In this document: one piece after another, positions 52,948-61,771 of the stretch
How the letters are laid out: each line of letters begins with the position of its first letter
Numbering within the stretch: position 1 is the first letter of the stretch
From: Phyllobacterium chamaecytisi
GTDB taxonomy: Bacteria > Pseudomonadota > Alphaproteobacteria > Rhizobiales > Rhizobiaceae
Length of the DNA stretch: 64,000 nt
Assembly (NCBI RefSeq): GCF_020164455.1
Contig: NZ_JAIQWW010000008.1
Span: 223,747 to 287,746, forward strand
Reading direction: 5' to 3'
Notes under the pieces: generated by a model
What the model was told of the DNA's origin: nothing
The model's database searches: none
The model's input: the letters and a program-made list of their open reading frames with translations, nothing else
Program-made: the position numbers and the translations under genes

Positions 52948-53811
52948 TCAATCCGTCGCCTCGAAAACCTCCGGTTCAAATTCTCGTAGGCCCTCGTCTT
53001 TGGCAAACAGGACACAGGGGCCGTTGGAACCACGAGGGTCGTAGGCGAAGCCCTTCATTGCCAGGGCCTGTGTAATTTCACGAATGCCGGACAATCCGTA
53101 GAGGTGGTCGTGCAGTTCAAGGAAGATTCGCTCGATGTGGGGAAGCGCAGATCTTCCGAGTAAATCTCGTTCAGCGCCCTCAATGTCCATGACCAGAACG
53201 TTGATGGCATGATCCGCAATAAAATCATCGATGTTGGTCGACGTCAGCGATATTTCGCGCTGGTAGGAACCCTGACGTTTGTCTAGGGACGACATCCAGA
53301 GATCCTCTCGAACATAGAACGGCAAGATACAGGGTTCACCTGCAATCAATATTCCTTGGGACAAAACGACATTGCCAAGGTCGTTGGCACTGATCACACG
53401 ATGTGCAAGTGCCGCTGTGGACGGGTTTGCTTCAAATGACCACACCTGGACCCCCGGAATCTTTGCGATAAGCGACGTGATGATGCCGATCCCTGTCCCC
53501 AGCTCCAGCACCCGATCATTCGGCCTCACGGCCTTGAAGACCGACCTGGCCTCTTTTGCTTCGTAGCTGCCACTTGTAAGCGCCTGCCAGATAGCGGGTG
53601 AAACCTCATCACATGTTAGAGGTACCCTAATTCCGTGAACCGTCAGTACTTCCAAGCCAAACTCCTTTGGTTGCCTATAGGCTTGCAGCTGCCGGACGGG
53701 AAAAATGAACGCCTGCACCGATTTTTCATTTTCAAAGCATAGCTCTTTCTTAGGACGACGATGTGAAACTGAACGGAACGTTTCACCTTCTGCCAGCTGC
53801 CGTTTTGACAT
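52948..53811 (-). CDS. FkbM-family SAM-dependent methyltransferase
   Basis: About 287 residues with the SAM-binding loop DRVLELGTGIGIITSLIAKIPGVQVWSFEANPSTAALA and the FkbM segments VLSQGILIAGEPCILPFYVRED, ISLTSTNIDDFIADHAINVLVMDIEGAERDLLGR and IERIFLELHDHLYG. It modifies an unknown acceptor, commonly a sugar. ATG at 53811 overlaps the end of the upstream GGDEF-EAL gene by 29 bases, and an earlier in-frame start is possible. A relic of its 3' end lies at 39670. Confidence 0.82.
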   Translation of the reverse strand: MSKRQLAEGETFRSVSHRRPKKELCFENEKSVQAFIFPVRQLQAYRQPKEFGLEVLTVHGIRVPLTCDEVSPAIWQALTSGSYEAKEARSVFKAVRPNDRVLELGTGIGIITSLIAKIPGVQVWSFEANPSTAALAHRVISANDLGNVVLSQGILIAGEPCILPFYVREDLWMSSLDKRQGSYQREISLTSTNIDDFIADHAINVLVMDIEGAERDLLGRSALPHIERIFLELHDHLYGLSGIREITQALAMKGFAYDPRGSNGPCVLFAKDEGLREFEPEVFEATD

Positions 53812-55771
53812 CGATCGGATTTCTTCCATCGTAATCGCCGACTTGACGAAGGTGCTCCAATCGCGATGCAGGTGCGGGCATGCCCAGCAAGTAGCCTTGG
53901 ACCTGCTCGCATCCAACCTGTTTGACGCATGCGAATTGCTCTTCGGTTTCAATGCCTTCGGCGATTGTCGTCATCCCCAGGCTTCGCCCGACCCCCGTCA
54001 CCAATTCGACGATGGCGAAGGCATCTGCGCGGGTTGTAACGTCGCGGATAAACGAGCGATCGATCTTAATTTTATCGAAGGGGAAACCCCTAAGGCTGCC
54101 AAGGGACGAGTATCCAGTTCCAAAGTCGTCCATCGCAATCTGGATGCCAATTGCCTTCAATTGCGTCAAAGTGTCGAGCGTCTGTTCATTCTTGTCCAGG
54201 AGTACCGATTCGGTGATCTCAAGCTCGAGCCGGTTCGGATCGAGACCACTTTGAGTGAGTATCGTAACGACACTCTGAATGAGATTTCGGCTGCGGAACT
54301 GTACAGGCGACAGATTGACCGCAACTTTGAGCGACTTTGGCCAACGGGCTGCCTCTAGGCAAGCCGTTCTTAAAACCCACTCCCCCAATTCATGGACCAG
54401 CCCGATATTTTCGGCGACCGGAATGAATTCTAACGGGGGGACCTGGCCGCGTACGGGATGGAACCACCGCAGGAGGGCCTCATAACCACAAATCTCGCGT
54501 GTAATCGTGTTGACTTGCGGTTGGTAGAACACTTCCAGCTCTCCATTGCGCAGCGCCTGCTTAAGATCGGCCTCCAAAGACTTTTTCTCTGTCAATCTTA
54601 TTTGCATCTGGGTTTGAAAGACACATACATGGCCGGAGCCGAGAGACTTTGCTTCGTAAAGCGCAAGGTCCGCGTGCTTGAACAGTTCATCTGCGTCGGG
54701 TTCCGCTTCCGCTATGGCAACGCCGACGCAAGTACCGATTTTGATTTCCCGTTCACTGACCTGGTAGGGAAAACTGATTTCATCCATCACGTGACGAGCA
54801 AAATCGAAAGCCTGTTTGTCGGTCAGACCCGCGCTGAGGATTGCGAACTCATCGCCGCCCAACCGGCAAATGAGGTCACCTTCCCGACTAAGTTTCGTGA
54901 GGCGACTTGCAACGGCCTGGAGAAGACCGTCACCGACGTCATGACCCAGCGTATCGTTCACATCCTTGAAACCGTCGAGATCAAGGAGAAAGATCATGGC
55001 AGTTGGTCCACTAGCTATCGCTGCTTTCAACCGCGCTTCCAGGTCTGAGCGAAACAAGATCCGGTTGGGCAGCCCCGTGAGCGCGTCATGGTGGGCAACA
55101 TGCTTCAGACGATAGTTCTGAAGCGTCAATTCCGCCGACGCTTCGCGAAGATTATGCGTCAGTTCCTTCATCTTGCGGTGAGCACCGTCAAGGAGGCTGT
55201 TGTGGCGCAAAAGCAGAACGACCAGCCCCACTCCGCACAGAATCAGCCCGCCTGCAAGCCCGGTGTAGATCAGATGGAGCTGTCTTAATTCTTCCTGGGC
55301 GGCGTCTATCAGGCCCACATCGAACTCAACGGCGGTGGATGCAAGCGCCGTCATCGATGCATCCAGGGCTGCCATTGCTTGCAACATAGCCTTGATACCT
55401 TCGGCATCCAGGCCGTCGAGACGCTGATCCAGCGCGTCCAAAACCTGACCAAGCTTTAAAAGCAGGTCGCGTCGCTGAGGATCCAGCTCGACAAAAGCGC
55501 CCAGATTGCCCTGCTTCAACAGTCCCACGCGGCCAATCATAATATCAAGACGGAGGCGGACCTCGTCGCGATCGACGCCGTTCATACCAAGAGCATAGGC
55601 GGCGAGGCGATGCTCCAGTCGCATATATTCGGACAGCGTCTGAGCCACGGCCCAGGAGTCGTTATAACGGGCAAATTTCTGCAGCGCCGTTTGCCGCTCG
55701 GCAATGACGTAGGCGATGTAAGCCGTCGCCACGACAAAGCAACAGATAATGATCCCTAGAAACCGTTTCAC
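53783..55771 (-). CDS. GGDEF-EAL cyclic-di-GMP enzyme
   Basis: The 662-residue membrane protein has hydrophobic helices near residues 4-22 and 167-188 around a periplasmic helical sensing region, then a GGDEF domain with intact RLGGDEFAIL (305-309) and an EAL domain with intact GYEALLRW (431-433), DDFGTGYSSL and the EGIETEEQ segment. Both catalytic motifs are kept, so either activity is possible. It lies 8 bases after a small exported protein gene, so the pair form an operon. Confidence 0.92.
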   Translation of the reverse strand: MKRFLGIIICCFVVATAYIAYVIAERQTALQKFARYNDSWAVAQTLSEYMRLEHRLAAYALGMNGVDRDEVRLRLDIMIGRVGLLKQGNLGAFVELDPQRRDLLLKLGQVLDALDQRLDGLDAEGIKAMLQAMAALDASMTALASTAVEFDVGLIDAAQEELRQLHLIYTGLAGGLILCGVGLVVLLLRHNSLLDGAHRKMKELTHNLREASAELTLQNYRLKHVAHHDALTGLPNRILFRSDLEARLKAAIASGPTAMIFLLDLDGFKDVNDTLGHDVGDGLLQAVASRLTKLSREGDLICRLGGDEFAILSAGLTDKQAFDFARHVMDEISFPYQVSEREIKIGTCVGVAIAEAEPDADELFKHADLALYEAKSLGSGHVCVFQTQMQIRLTEKKSLEADLKQALRNGELEVFYQPQVNTITREICGYEALLRWFHPVRGQVPPLEFIPVAENIGLVHELGEWVLRTACLEAARWPKSLKVAVNLSPVQFRSRNLIQSVVTILTQSGLDPNRLELEITESVLLDKNEQTLDTLTQLKAIGIQIAMDDFGTGYSSLGSLRGFPFDKIKIDRSFIRDVTTRADAFAIVELVTGVGRSLGMTTIAEGIETEEQFACVKQVGCEQVQGYLLGMPAPASRLEHLRQVGDYDGRNPIDVKTAAGRR

Positions 55772-55779
55772 TAGTGTCT

Positions 55780-56286
55780 CTATTCGATTATCAGCTTGGC
55801 TACCTGCCAGGCGGATCGTGTGTAATAGGTCTGGCTCTGCAACTGAGGATCGCTGTCATAAGGATAGACGATGAACAATGGCCCCTTATCGCGGACGGGC
55901 ATGTAATTTCCATCGCGCTTGAGGGCGAGCACAACCTTGAATTTCTTGAAGTCATCCAGAGGAATCGTGGTCACGTAGTCATTGAGCGCAACTGCCGTCA
56001 CTTTCGTTCCTTTAGCCCCCACCAGTTCCATTAGCTTATCGAGCGGTACGCCCTCGAAGCGCACGCGGGCGTCGTACCATGGGGTTGCAGTTTCGACGGT
56101 CTGCAAACCGATTTTTTCCAGCATGGCCCGGTCGAATTCTGCGGCAGAGCCATTGTTCGTGTTTTCGATTTTTCCGGATACGATCAGAATTGCCTTGCCT
56201 TCAGGCTTGGCAAGCGACCCGGCGAATGCATTTGAAATCGTGATGATCGACAAGGCGATATAGATAAAAGGGCGGATAAAGTTCAT
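55780..56286 (-). CDS. Exported protein, molybdopterin-oxidoreductase-like fold
   Basis: The 168-residue protein has a signal peptide (MNFIRPFIYIALSIITISNAFAG). Its body resembles the small molybdopterin-binding-type domain of sulfite-oxidase-like proteins: ILIVSGKIENTNNGSAAEFDRAMLEKIGLQTVET, then PWYDARVRFEGVPLDKLMELVGAKGTKVTAVALNDYVTTIPL and GPLFIVYPYD. The cofactor cysteine is absent, so it is probably not an enzyme. Location upstream of a GGDEF-EAL gene suggests a periplasmic input protein. Confidence 0.65.
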   Translation of the reverse strand: MNFIRPFIYIALSIITISNAFAGSLAKPEGKAILIVSGKIENTNNGSAAEFDRAMLEKIGLQTVETATPWYDARVRFEGVPLDKLMELVGAKGTKVTAVALNDYVTTIPLDDFKKFKVVLALKRDGNYMPVRDKGPLFIVYPYDSDPQLQSQTYYTRSAWQVAKLIIE

Positions 56287-56478
56287 TGCATATCTCCGTT
56301 ATATTCGGGTTATTAGAGCAAACAGACTAAAGCGGCATCAAAAATGATTTGGCTTTGCCTCCTTGCATGGCTGATTGCGATCAATGACCTTTAGCGAAGT
56401 GCGAAGGTAAAAGCTTGAGAACCGGACGCGCGAAATCACGCGGGCAGACCAAGCCCCACATTGTCTCCTGATGGGACC

Positions 56479-56619
56479 CGAACCGCGCCGCGCGCGGATG
56501 CCGGTCCGGCGTTCGATCCAGCCGAGACCGAGCTGGTTTTCGATTTCCGCATTTTCGACCCGGCGCTCCGGCGCGTAATGGCCAAATCCGGCGATACGGC
56601 TTGCCCTGATCGGACTCAA
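56479..56619 (-). pseudogene. bioZ 5' remnant (FabH-like)
   Basis: [39 protein letters not shown] matches the N-terminus of beta-ketoacyl-ACP synthase III/BioZ. After about 47 codons the similarity ends and unrelated sequence follows; the catalytic Cys-His-Asn domain is absent. It lies directly after bioA, the usual place of bioZ in Agrobacterium/Rhizobium bio operons. Confidence 0.75.
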
Positions 56620-57887
56620 GGGACACCACCCTGGATAATTATGTCCGCTGCCTCATCAATGGCATCATAGATCCGGTCGAGATCGTCGGCGGTCACGCAA
56701 TAGGGCGTCATCAGGTAGATCACGTTACCAAGCGGCCTGATGAGCAAATGTCTTTCCTTGAAGAATCCCCTGAGCTTCGGCCCCGCATCGGAAAGGTAAC
56801 CGGTCGCCGGGACATTGACGACAAGGGCAACGATCGTCCCGGTTTGTCGGACATTGCTGAAACGGCCGTCCGCCCTGAACCGCATCAGCCTTGCGCCATG
56901 CATGGCGCCGAGCGATCGGATACGATCTATGACCGGCTCCGTTTTCCAGACATCAAGATTGGCGAGCGCTGCGGCACAGGCGATCGGATTGGCCGTATAA
57001 GAACTCGAATGGAAGAAGGTCCGGCTGCGATCGGTGGAAAGGTGCGCATCGAATATTTCCGCCGAACACAAGGTCGCGGCCAGAGGCAAGGACCCACCGG
57101 TCAAGCCCTTTGACGTGCACAGGATATCCGGAGTGATGTCCGCCTGTTCGCAGGCAAAGAGTGTGCCCGTGCGGCCCCAACCCGTCATCACCTCGTCGGC
57201 AATCATCAGGCTGCCATGCCTTGCCGCGATCGCTTTCAGTTCAGCCAAAAGCGATGCCGGGTACATCAGCATGCCCCCTGCCCCGAGCACCAGCGGTTCA
57301 ATCAGCAGCGCTGCGACCTGTCCGCCGCGGCAGAATGCCTCGAAGGCGTCGAGCGTGTCCTGTTCTCGTCCGGGCTCCGGAAACGGCAGTCTGTCCACAT
57401 CGAAAAGCATGGGTTCATAGGCCATATTGAAGACCCCCCGTTCGCCCGCCGACATCGTCCCAATCGTATCGCCATGGTAGCCATACTCCATGACGACAAT
57501 GCGCGAGCGCGGCACGCCCCAATTGTGAAAGAAGCCCAAGGCCATCTTCAGCGCCACCTCGATTGAGGTCGAGCCGCTGTCGGAATAGAACACGTGGTCA
57601 AGACCGGCAGGGGCAACGGCGATCAGGCCCTTCGCCAGCTCTTCCGCCGGCTCGTGCGTATATTCGGCAAAGATGATCTGGTCGAATGACTCGCAGGATT
57701 GCCGGATCGCCTCCATGATCAGCGGATGGCGGTGACCGTGGGTGATCACCCACCAGGAGGAGATGGCATCGAGGACCGCATTGCCCTGATCGTCGAAGAG
57801 ATAAGCGCCCTCTGTCCTGACAATGCGGTTCATCGCCGGTTCGAGCGCATGCTGCGTAAACGGGTGCCAGACAGGGGAGCGTCTCAT
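56616..57887 (-). CDS. bioA: Adenosylmethionine-8-amino-7-oxononanoate aminotransferase
   Basis: The 423-residue PLP enzyme has [30 protein letters not shown] (substrate motif), [52 protein letters not shown] (PLP Asp), [17 protein letters not shown] (PLP Lys) and [21 protein letters not shown]. This is the standard BioA set, converting 8-amino-7-oxononanoate to diaminopelargonate with SAM as amino donor. It overlaps bioD by 4 bases. Confidence 0.94.
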   Translation of the reverse strand: MRRSPVWHPFTQHALEPAMNRIVRTEGAYLFDDQGNAVLDAISSWWVITHGHRHPLIMEAIRQSCESFDQIIFAEYTHEPAEELAKGLIAVAPAGLDHVFYSDSGSTSIEVALKMALGFFHNWGVPRSRIVVMEYGYHGDTIGTMSAGERGVFNMAYEPMLFDVDRLPFPEPGREQDTLDAFEAFCRGGQVAALLIEPLVLGAGGMLMYPASLLAELKAIAARHGSLMIADEVMTGWGRTGTLFACEQADITPDILCTSKGLTGGSLPLAATLCSAEIFDAHLSTDRSRTFFHSSSYTANPIACAAALANLDVWKTEPVIDRIRSLGAMHGARLMRFRADGRFSNVRQTGTIVALVVNVPATGYLSDAGPKLRGFFKERHLLIRPLGNVIYLMTPYCVTADDLDRIYDAIDEAADIIIQGGVP

Positions 57888-58522
57888 GCCGCCGCTTTCT
57901 GAAAACAGGAAAGATCGAAATGGACGCGGAAAGCCTCACGTAAGGCGTCAGGTGTCAGCGGATCGATACGAGGCAAACGGCCAAGACAAGTCACCTTGCC
58001 GAGCTTTGGGATGATCTCCAGCGTATCGGTCTGTTCGTTGCCGATGAACGCAACACCGAAGATTGGAATGGAACGGCGGCGCAGCGCTTCGATTGACAGC
58101 AGCGTATGATTGATCGTTCCAAGCTCCGTGCGCGCACAAAGGATGACCGGTATCCGCCAGCGGGCAAAGACATCGGCGAACACCTGGCTTTCCGTTAAAG
58201 GGACCAACACGCCGCCCGCCCCTTCGATGATCAGCGGACACTGCGATAGCGGAGGGGACAATGCTTCCGGACGAATTTGGACACCGGCAATTCTGGCGGC
58301 AACATGCGGCGAAGCGGGTGTCTTTAACCGCCACGCCTCGCGGTAGATACGCATTGACGGGATCCGGCCGAGACGCGCAACGGTCTTGCTGTCCGTCTCG
58401 CCGTCAAGCCCCGACTGGACTGGCTTCCAGTAGCAGGCACCAAGCGCATCGGCCAATGCTGCCGAAAAGACCGTCTTGCCGATATTGGTGTCAGTACCTG
58501 TCACGACAAAACGCATCGTCAT
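57884..58522 (-). CDS. bioD: Dethiobiotin synthetase
   Basis: The 212-residue ATPase has [32 protein letters not shown] (P-loop and diaminopelargonate Lys), [67 protein letters not shown]. It carbonylates diaminopelargonate to dethiobiotin. Its start overlaps the upstream chimeric frame by 4 bases (ATGA), so translation stays coupled although the preceding gene is broken. Confidence 0.93.
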   Translation of the reverse strand: MTMRFVVTGTDTNIGKTVFSAALADALGACYWKPVQSGLDGETDSKTVARLGRIPSMRIYREAWRLKTPASPHVAARIAGVQIRPEALSPPLSQCPLIIEGAGGVLVPLTESQVFADVFARWRIPVILCARTELGTINHTLLSIEALRRRSIPIFGVAFIGNEQTDTLEIIPKLGKVTCLGRLPRIDPLTPDALREAFRVHFDLSCFQKAAA

Positions 58523-59073
58523 GCTGCCCTGGCTCTCGAATGGGGTGTGGCAAGTGCCTTGCGATGTCTTTGTCCTGTGACAGGTTTCCCGCCGGGAGGC
58601 TTTGCCGGAATGGGTTTCAAGCTGGCTGCCATTGATAGGTCAGCAGGCAGATCCCCCGGCAGCGCCGCATTGCCTCGGCCGCTGATCAGGTCCTGCGATT
58701 GATCGCTGTGCAGGACGGCGACGGCGGGCGCGGAGCGCCTGATCGTGGTCAACGCTCGGCGAGGAGAACGCACATTAATATCGGCACCGATATCCTCGGG
58801 GACATCCACCGGGTCACTGCCGTCGATAGCGATGGTATCCACATAGGCCGCAAGGTCGAAACTCCCCCGACGGCGATGGCTGACCTGGCCAATGAATTGC
58901 GGGGATAGTAGTGGGCACATCTTTACGGCGTTTGAATCGAATTGCGCCCTGTGGACGATGTGCGCCGGAAACAGAAACTCATCGAATAGCAGATTATAGA
59001 TTTTTTCGGCTTCTGAAAAAATTGCACCTGAGGTATTTGGATCGATGGGTTGCAACTCTGGCGTCTCCGGCAT
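58519..59073 (-). pseudogene. bioB 5' remnant in a chimeric frame
   Basis: The frame begins with about 57 residues of BioB: SEAEKIYNLLFDEFLFPAHIVHRAQFDSNAVKMCPLLS parallels the BioB segment before its iron-sulfur motif. The similarity stops just before the expected CPEDCGYC cluster, and the rest of the frame (to 58519) has no recognised family. Biotin synthase is therefore absent. bioF, usually between bioB and bioD, is also missing. The frame end is still coupled to bioD. Confidence 0.72.
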
Positions 59074-59109
59074 GCGGGGAGTTTCTCAACTCTCAGGTGG
59101 GTAAGGGAA

Positions 59110-59138
59110 TTATAGATAGAATCAATACTTATCTATAA
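59110..59138. promoter_or_regulatory. Two BioR boxes upstream of the bio operon
   Basis: TTATAGATAG (59110-59119) and TTATCTATAA (59129-59138) match the BioR operator pattern TTATMKATAA of alphaproteobacterial bio genes; the second is in inverted orientation. They lie 37-65 bases upstream of the bioB-remnant start on the minus strand. Confidence 0.85.
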
Positions 59139-59241
59139 CTTTAGCCAGCGCGATGGAAAACGCAACCACGTAAGAGGCGGCCTTCGAAATTAGAGCGGGT
59201 TTCTTAGGCCGCACAGCAGCAGGATTAAAGGTCAGGGCTTG

Positions 59242-59910
59242 TTAGCCGACGATCGCGAAAGCGTCTCGCGTCGAACCTGTGGCGCTTCTGACAGGCTTTT
59301 GCCCGATCCACTGGACGTGGCGCTCAAGCACGGCAACGGCGTTGTCAATGTTACCCTGGCGCAGAAACCTGAGGATAGCGCGATGATCGTGATCAGTCCG
59401 CACCTCCCAATCGGATCGCCAGGCGGAAAACAGGAAACGTGCGCTTACCGAATGTAGGTCGTCGATGGCGGCAAGCAGCCGCGGCATGCCGCATGGTACG
59501 AGGATCAGCCGGTGGAATCGCCGGTTCGCTTCCTCCCAGGAGCGCACGTCGCGCGAATTGTCCCCGGCAACAGTTGCCTCTTCAGCCTGTTCGAGAATTG
59601 ACGATGTTAAATGTTGGGCAGCCTGCCGCAGCGCCAGACCCTCAAGCTCGGCACGCATCAGCGCCACTTCCCGCACCTCCTTCAAATCGAAAGAAGCGAC
59701 CCGGACGCCGCGCCGCGGCTCGCTGACCGCCAGCCCCTGCGCCTCCAGTTTGCGGAAGGCTTCCCGGACCGGCACATGGCTCGCCCCGAATTCCTCGGCA
59801 ATGTGATCCTGCCGCAGTTTCGTACCCGGCTCCAGCTGGCCGGTGACGATCCTGTCAGCAAGAATACGGCTGATGCGGTTGGCGATGGTGTCTGCATTGG
59901 GCGCGGTCAT
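59242..59910 (-). CDS. bioR: GntR-family biotin regulator BioR
   Basis: The 222-residue protein has an N-terminal winged helix (IANRISRILADRIVTGQLEPGTKLRQDHIAEEFGASHVPVREAFRKLEAQGLAVSEPRRGVRVASF) and an FCD domain (RELALMRAELEGLALRQAAQ type; SWEEANRRFHRLILVPCG). FCD GntR proteins beside bio genes in Rhizobiales are BioR. The BioR boxes before bio genes and before this gene itself support the call. Confidence 0.88.
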   Translation of the reverse strand: MTAPNADTIANRISRILADRIVTGQLEPGTKLRQDHIAEEFGASHVPVREAFRKLEAQGLAVSEPRRGVRVASFDLKEVREVALMRAELEGLALRQAAQHLTSSILEQAEEATVAGDNSRDVRSWEEANRRFHRLILVPCGMPRLLAAIDDLHSVSARFLFSAWRSDWEVRTDHDHRAILRFLRQGNIDNAVAVLERHVQWIGQKPVRSATGSTRDAFAIVG

Positions 59911-59913
59911 ATA

Positions 59914-59923
59914 TTATAGATAT
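59914..59923. promoter_or_regulatory. BioR box before bioR
   Basis: TTATAGATAT, 3 bases upstream of the bioR start codon on the minus strand, matches the operator pattern at 9 of 10 positions and probably mediates autoregulation. Confidence 0.8.
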
Positions 59924-60119
59924 TTTGCTTGCAGGAGCCTGTCGAGCCCAGGGGCGAATCTTTTTCACATATAAAGCGTCTATGCGCCACCGGTATGGTT
60001 TTCGTCATGCAAGTTGTGCGGCGCTGGCTCGAGGGCCGGTTAAGAAGTGTCGGCATTAGCGTCGGAGGAGGATTGGGAAGCGGGGCGAGAGCAAAACCGT
60101 CGCCGCTGTTCCGACGGCG

Positions 60120-60557
60120 TTACGCCGCCCCAATGTCGGTTTGTGAAAAGTCATTGCCCTTGAAAAGCAACGGCAATAGATAGTCCTTGGCACAGGCATA
60201 GGAAAAGCAATCGCCAAAGTTCAGCCGTGCTGGATGGGCGACGAAGCGGCCAAATGTCCGTGCGGCCAGAATAGCGCTGCGGTGCATGCCGCCATTGACG
60301 GGCATTTCCTTGGCCCCGATTGTTTCCAAAAATCGCTCAACGTCCTGCTGGGCCTGATCAATCAAGGGCGGCGGCGTTGGCTCTTGGTCGCCGTGAATGG
60401 AGATTGAAACAATACGAGCGAGACTCACGACCGCTTCAAACATGGAAAGGGAGGAATAGTAGATAGGCTTTGTTGCCATCTCAATTTTCGCAACGAGATA
60501 GCCCGCATCTTCCTCATCGGCGCAAATCGCAACAATAGCGGAGGCATCCAAAAACAT
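60120..60557 (-). CDS. VapC-family PIN ribonuclease toxin
   Basis: The 145-residue toxin has the PIN pattern: MFLDASAIVAICADEEDA (first Asp), SLSMFEAVVSLARI (Glu), NFGDCFSYACAKDYLLPLLFKGNDFSQTDI (two Asp of the C-terminal motif). Its ATG overlaps the antitoxin stop as TAATG. It would cleave tRNA or rRNA. Confidence 0.88.
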   Translation of the reverse strand: MFLDASAIVAICADEEDAGYLVAKIEMATKPIYYSSLSMFEAVVSLARIVSISIHGDQEPTPPPLIDQAQQDVERFLETIGAKEMPVNGGMHRSAILAARTFGRFVAHPARLNFGDCFSYACAKDYLLPLLFKGNDFSQTDIGAA

Positions 60558-60802
60558 TAAACTTCCCACATTTCGTCAGTGTATTTCTTCATGTCAAAGT
60601 CGGGCTTATTTGGTCCCATTTTCGCCTTCACATCGTCCTGAATCTCTTTAATTCGAACCTTCAGTGGTATAGCTTCTAGGGCGCGCGCCAATTCGTTTTG
60701 CAATGCGCGTCTGACGGCCTCGGTTTTGTTTGGTGCCTTTGTCAACTGCTGAACCTTTACGGCCAGAGCATCAACATCATTGTCGCGAATGTAGAGAGAC
60801 AT
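60557..60802 (-). CDS. VapB-like antitoxin (Rv0623/PSK family)
   Basis: The 81-residue protein MSLYIRDNDVDALAVKVQQLTKAPNKTEAVRRALQNEL has the N-terminal DNA-binding part of the PSK/Rv0623 antitoxins; the acidic C-terminus (MKKYTDEMWEV) would bind the toxin. It precedes vapC with one-base overlap. Confidence 0.86.
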   Translation of the reverse strand: MSLYIRDNDVDALAVKVQQLTKAPNKTEAVRRALQNELARALEAIPLKVRIKEIQDDVKAKMGPNKPDFDMKKYTDEMWEV

Positions 60803-60825
60803 TTCGTTCTCCGTGGGTAAACTTG

Positions 60826-60856
60826 GAATATGCGAATATCTTAAATTGAATATGCG
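60826..60856. promoter_or_regulatory. Direct repeat GAATATGCG before vapBC
   Basis: GAATATGCG occurs at 60826-60834 and 60848-60856, 22 bases apart, near two helical turns. It lies 24-54 bases before the vapB start, so it may be the binding site of the VapBC complex. Confidence 0.5.
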
Positions 60857-61170
60857 TCCTTAGCAAGGCGATGCACTACTCCAGCGGCCAAGGGATGCTT
60901 GAAGCTGCTTGACGAACTCACGACGAGGAGATCGCTGCGAAGCTCCCGGTGCATCTCGCTACCACTCCTCCCCGATCGTCGCGTGAGGAGGACATGATCA
61001 CCTGAGCCGGATCAAGGTCCGTTGGGTGATCGAACGCGGACGCACTAACGCGGGAGCCCATCGCGGCTTTCCGCAATCCTCACTATGGACTTTTCCTGGG
61101 CAACGACGAAGGCCGGGCTCCGGATCGTCAGCGACGGAGACGTCTGGCTGCTTTCCAATGACAGGAGCGG
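60857..61170. other. Gene-free region
   Basis: No coding sequence was recognised in these 314 bases between vapBC and the coiled-coil gene. Confidence 0.45.
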
Positions 61171-61530
61171 GTGCTCGGCGGCCGTCCGGAGCGCACCGAT
61201 GTCGCGCTCACTGTATTCAACCTGGCGCGTGAGGCTGGCATCAGCCGGGCGACGGCGAACCGTGCGGTCGGTCTTCTCGCCGAGTTCCGGGCGGCCGAAG
61301 CGCGTCACCGGCGATCCTCCCCAAGAGCCCTCAAGGAGCGCGTCCGTGCGCTCGACGCCGAGCTGCGGGTCGTGCGCGGCGCCGAGATCGCCAAACTACG
61401 CGGCCTCGCCCGCACGCTCTCCCAGCACATCCAGGTGCTGACATTGCAGGTCGTCGAGCGGGATACCGTCATCGAAGTCGGCAGCAGTAACTGGCCCGAT
61501 CTTCTGGTGACGCCAGGGTTGTCCCCCTGA
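61171..61530 (+). CDS. Coiled-coil helix-turn-helix protein of mobile elements
   Basis: The 119-residue frame has RTDVALTVFNLAREAGISRATANRA (HTH-like) and a long helix with heptad-type repeats (RALKERVRALDAELRVVRGAEIAKLRGLARTLSQHIQVLTLQVVERDTVI). It is of the type seen beside tyrosine-recombinase modules (DUF6262-like), but I am not certain of the family. Start is GTG with a TGA just upstream, so the N-terminus may be truncated. Confidence 0.5.
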   Translation: MLGGRPERTDVALTVFNLAREAGISRATANRAVGLLAEFRAAEARHRRSSPRALKERVRALDAELRVVRGAEIAKLRGLARTLSQHIQVLTLQVVERDTVIEVGSSNWPDLLVTPGLSP

Positions 61531-61732
61531 AGCGCTCGCCGCGAGACAACGCCGGCTGAGAGCGGCGAATCTTCCGGGCCGTTCCGGGCGTCGATCATGG
61601 TCGTGCCTCCTTCAGCTCACCCGTCGAGGCAGGGCTCGGGTGTGGCAGACGCTGCCAGCCCATCAACCCTGTTCCGCACCAGCACCGAGAACAGGGTGTG
61701 ACGGGCCGGCTTCCCGCGTCTGCCCCTGCCGC

Positions 61733-61756
61733 CTCGCCCTCGACGGAGAGGGCGAG
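61733..61756 (+). promoter_or_regulatory. Hairpin in the ArdC leader
   Basis: CTCGCCCTC (61733-61741) pairs with GAGGGCGAG (61748-61756), a 9-bp stem right before the ribosome site AAGGAGG of the ArdC gene. It may control translation or mark a terminator of the upstream gene. Confidence 0.5.
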
Positions 61757-61771
61757 CTGAAGGAGGTACCC

